NCBI GenBank assembly: GCA_951640165.1
Contig: OX621254.1
Location: 26,014,001-26,078,000 of the forward strand
DNA length: 64,000 nt
Origin: Pseudoips prasinana
Lineage: Eukaryota > Arthropoda > Insecta > Lepidoptera > Nolidae
Direction of reading: 5' to 3'
Made by a program: the position numbers and the translations under genes. Below the pieces are notes generated by a model that made no database searches, had not been told where the DNA came from, and saw nothing but the letters and a program-made list of their open reading frames with translations. How positions within the stretch are numbered: the first letter of the stretch is position 1; each line of letters starts with the position of its first letter. Below, piece by piece: positions 62,879 through 64,000 of this stretch.

Positions 62879-63270
62879 AGGGTTCCGTAGCCAAGTGGCA
62901 GAAAACGGAACCCTTATAGATTCGTCATGTCTGTCTGTCCGTCCGTCCGTGTGTCACAGCCACTTTTTTCCGAAACTATAAGAACTGTACTGTTGAAACT
63001 TGGTAAGTAGATGTATTCTGTAAACCGCATTAAGATTTTCACATAAAAATAGGAAAAGAATAATAATTCTGGGGTTCCCCATACATGACTGATAGATGTG
63101 GGGTATCTATGGATAGGTCTTCAAAAATGATATTGAGGTTCCTAATATGATTTTTTTCTAAACTAAATAGTTTGCGCGAAAGACACTTCCAAAGTGGAAA
63201 AAATAGTGCCCCCCACCCCTGTAACTTCTAAAATAAAATAATGATAAAACTAAAAAAACTAAAAAAATTA
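62879..63270. repeat. GGGTTCCGTAGCC repeat element, copy 2 (truncated)
   Basis: AGGGTTCCGTAGCCAAGTGG through CCCCTGTAACTTCTAAAATA parallels 58649-59045. The right third is missing. Confidence 0.75.
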
Positions 63271-63480
63271 TAGGACATCTAATCCGAAACGACCAGTTTA
63301 TCACAAATATAATAGAAGGATAGATAGAGGCAAGAAGAAAGAGAGGAAGACCGAGAAGAACGTTTACTGATCAACTTAAAGAAAAATAACAAGTGGACAG
63401 TTATGAAGAAGTAAATTAGATGGCTCTACAACGGGATAAATGGAGAATGCTAGACAGACAGACAAGTGCCTAGAACTTAA
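63271..63480 (+). pseudogene. LINE 3'-terminal coding fragment
   Basis: GHLIRNDQFITNIIEG, KRGRPRRTFTDQLKEK and ALQRDKWRMLDRQ, with stops, look like the C-terminus of a LINE ORF2 of the type seen at 62480-62850 or a relative. Confidence 0.55.
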
Positions 63481-64000
63481 ATTTTGAAACTGCTCAACGC
63501 GCCTAAATAAATTTTCATTACAAAAAGAATTACCGTAGGTGCAGAAAGGTTCTAAAAGTACATACATGAAATTTTAGCACTAAAACTACAGATTTTAAGT
63601 TGCCAGCTCGCCTAGAAATACACAATGACATTGACATTGTAACAGCACTTATATCAAAAACCTTCCATTAAACACGTCCCGTGTTAATATTTTATCATAT
63701 CTCCGTGTAAATTATTCCTATACTAAGGTCACATAGGTGATTTTGTCATGCAAGGTTCAATACACATGAACAATATATTCAAAATTAAACTTTAACATTG
63801 AGACTTAAGGTATGAATCGTAAAAGTAACTTGTGGGGATTAAGTCCTTTTATGTTTAAAGTGCGTAGCTACTCCGAGGTTTAGGTAAAAGGGTAAAGGTA
63901 CAAACGGTCATAGAACTCAAGCAATTGAGCTGTCTAATCACTTTTATTATATTTAGTATTTCGTTCTATTATTCTTGATTAAAAACGAATGGTGACAGCA
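63481..64000. other. Unassigned AT-rich sequence
   Basis: No gene, RNA or repeat recognised. Confidence 0.4.

Overview
The window looks like a chromosomal piece of an insect genome, most likely a moth or butterfly (Lepidoptera). It is AT-rich and intron-bearing. Its repeats are typical of Lepidoptera: RTE LINEs with (ATG)n tails, a Mag-like Ty3/gypsy element, BEL/Pao, Tc1 and mariner, Helitron-like repeats ending in CTAGT, hairpin MITEs and several tRNA-headed SINEs. I ran no searches, so family names rest on motifs read by eye.

Layout. 1-7150 (minus) is most of a BEL/Pao retroelement whose pol frame runs without a stop into an envelope-like domain that leaves the window at base 1. 7150-7356 is a poly(A)-ended segment fused to 7357-12609, a decayed Ty3/gypsy element. 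12609-18745 is a pentanucleotide array split by a full-length RTE LINE (minus, one open 1,022-codon frame). 18795-23433 is a dead mariner carrying a second RTE copy with a clean target duplication. 23463-28082 holds a SINE and a Jockey/CR1-type LINE with an intact ORF2.

The one host gene I can defend is on the minus strand, 52371 down to 30992. Twelve short exons, none obvious as a long ORF, join with compatible splice phases into about 540 codons: signal peptide, unusual N-terminal region, I29 propeptide and papain-type protease with Cys, His and Asn intact. Its order matches the insect 26/29 kDa haemocyte cysteine protease. Exon 3 carries one frame break in this sequence. Almost all of its 20 kb of introns is repeats: an intact Tc1 element, LINE pieces, 5S rRNA-like SINEs, a tandem array of tRNA-like units, Helitron-like elements and MITEs.

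52400-64000 is gene-poor and dominated by nested insertions. The most striking is a roughly 2.8 kb element (54876-57697) inside a SINE. It has short terminal inverted repeats, a near-perfect 315-bp palindrome and an internal ~140-bp tandem repeat. I did not recognise it. Candidate novelties are this element, the 5S-derived SINE family, the tRNA-like units bounded by inverted repeats, the pol-env fusion frame and the miniature RTE derivatives.
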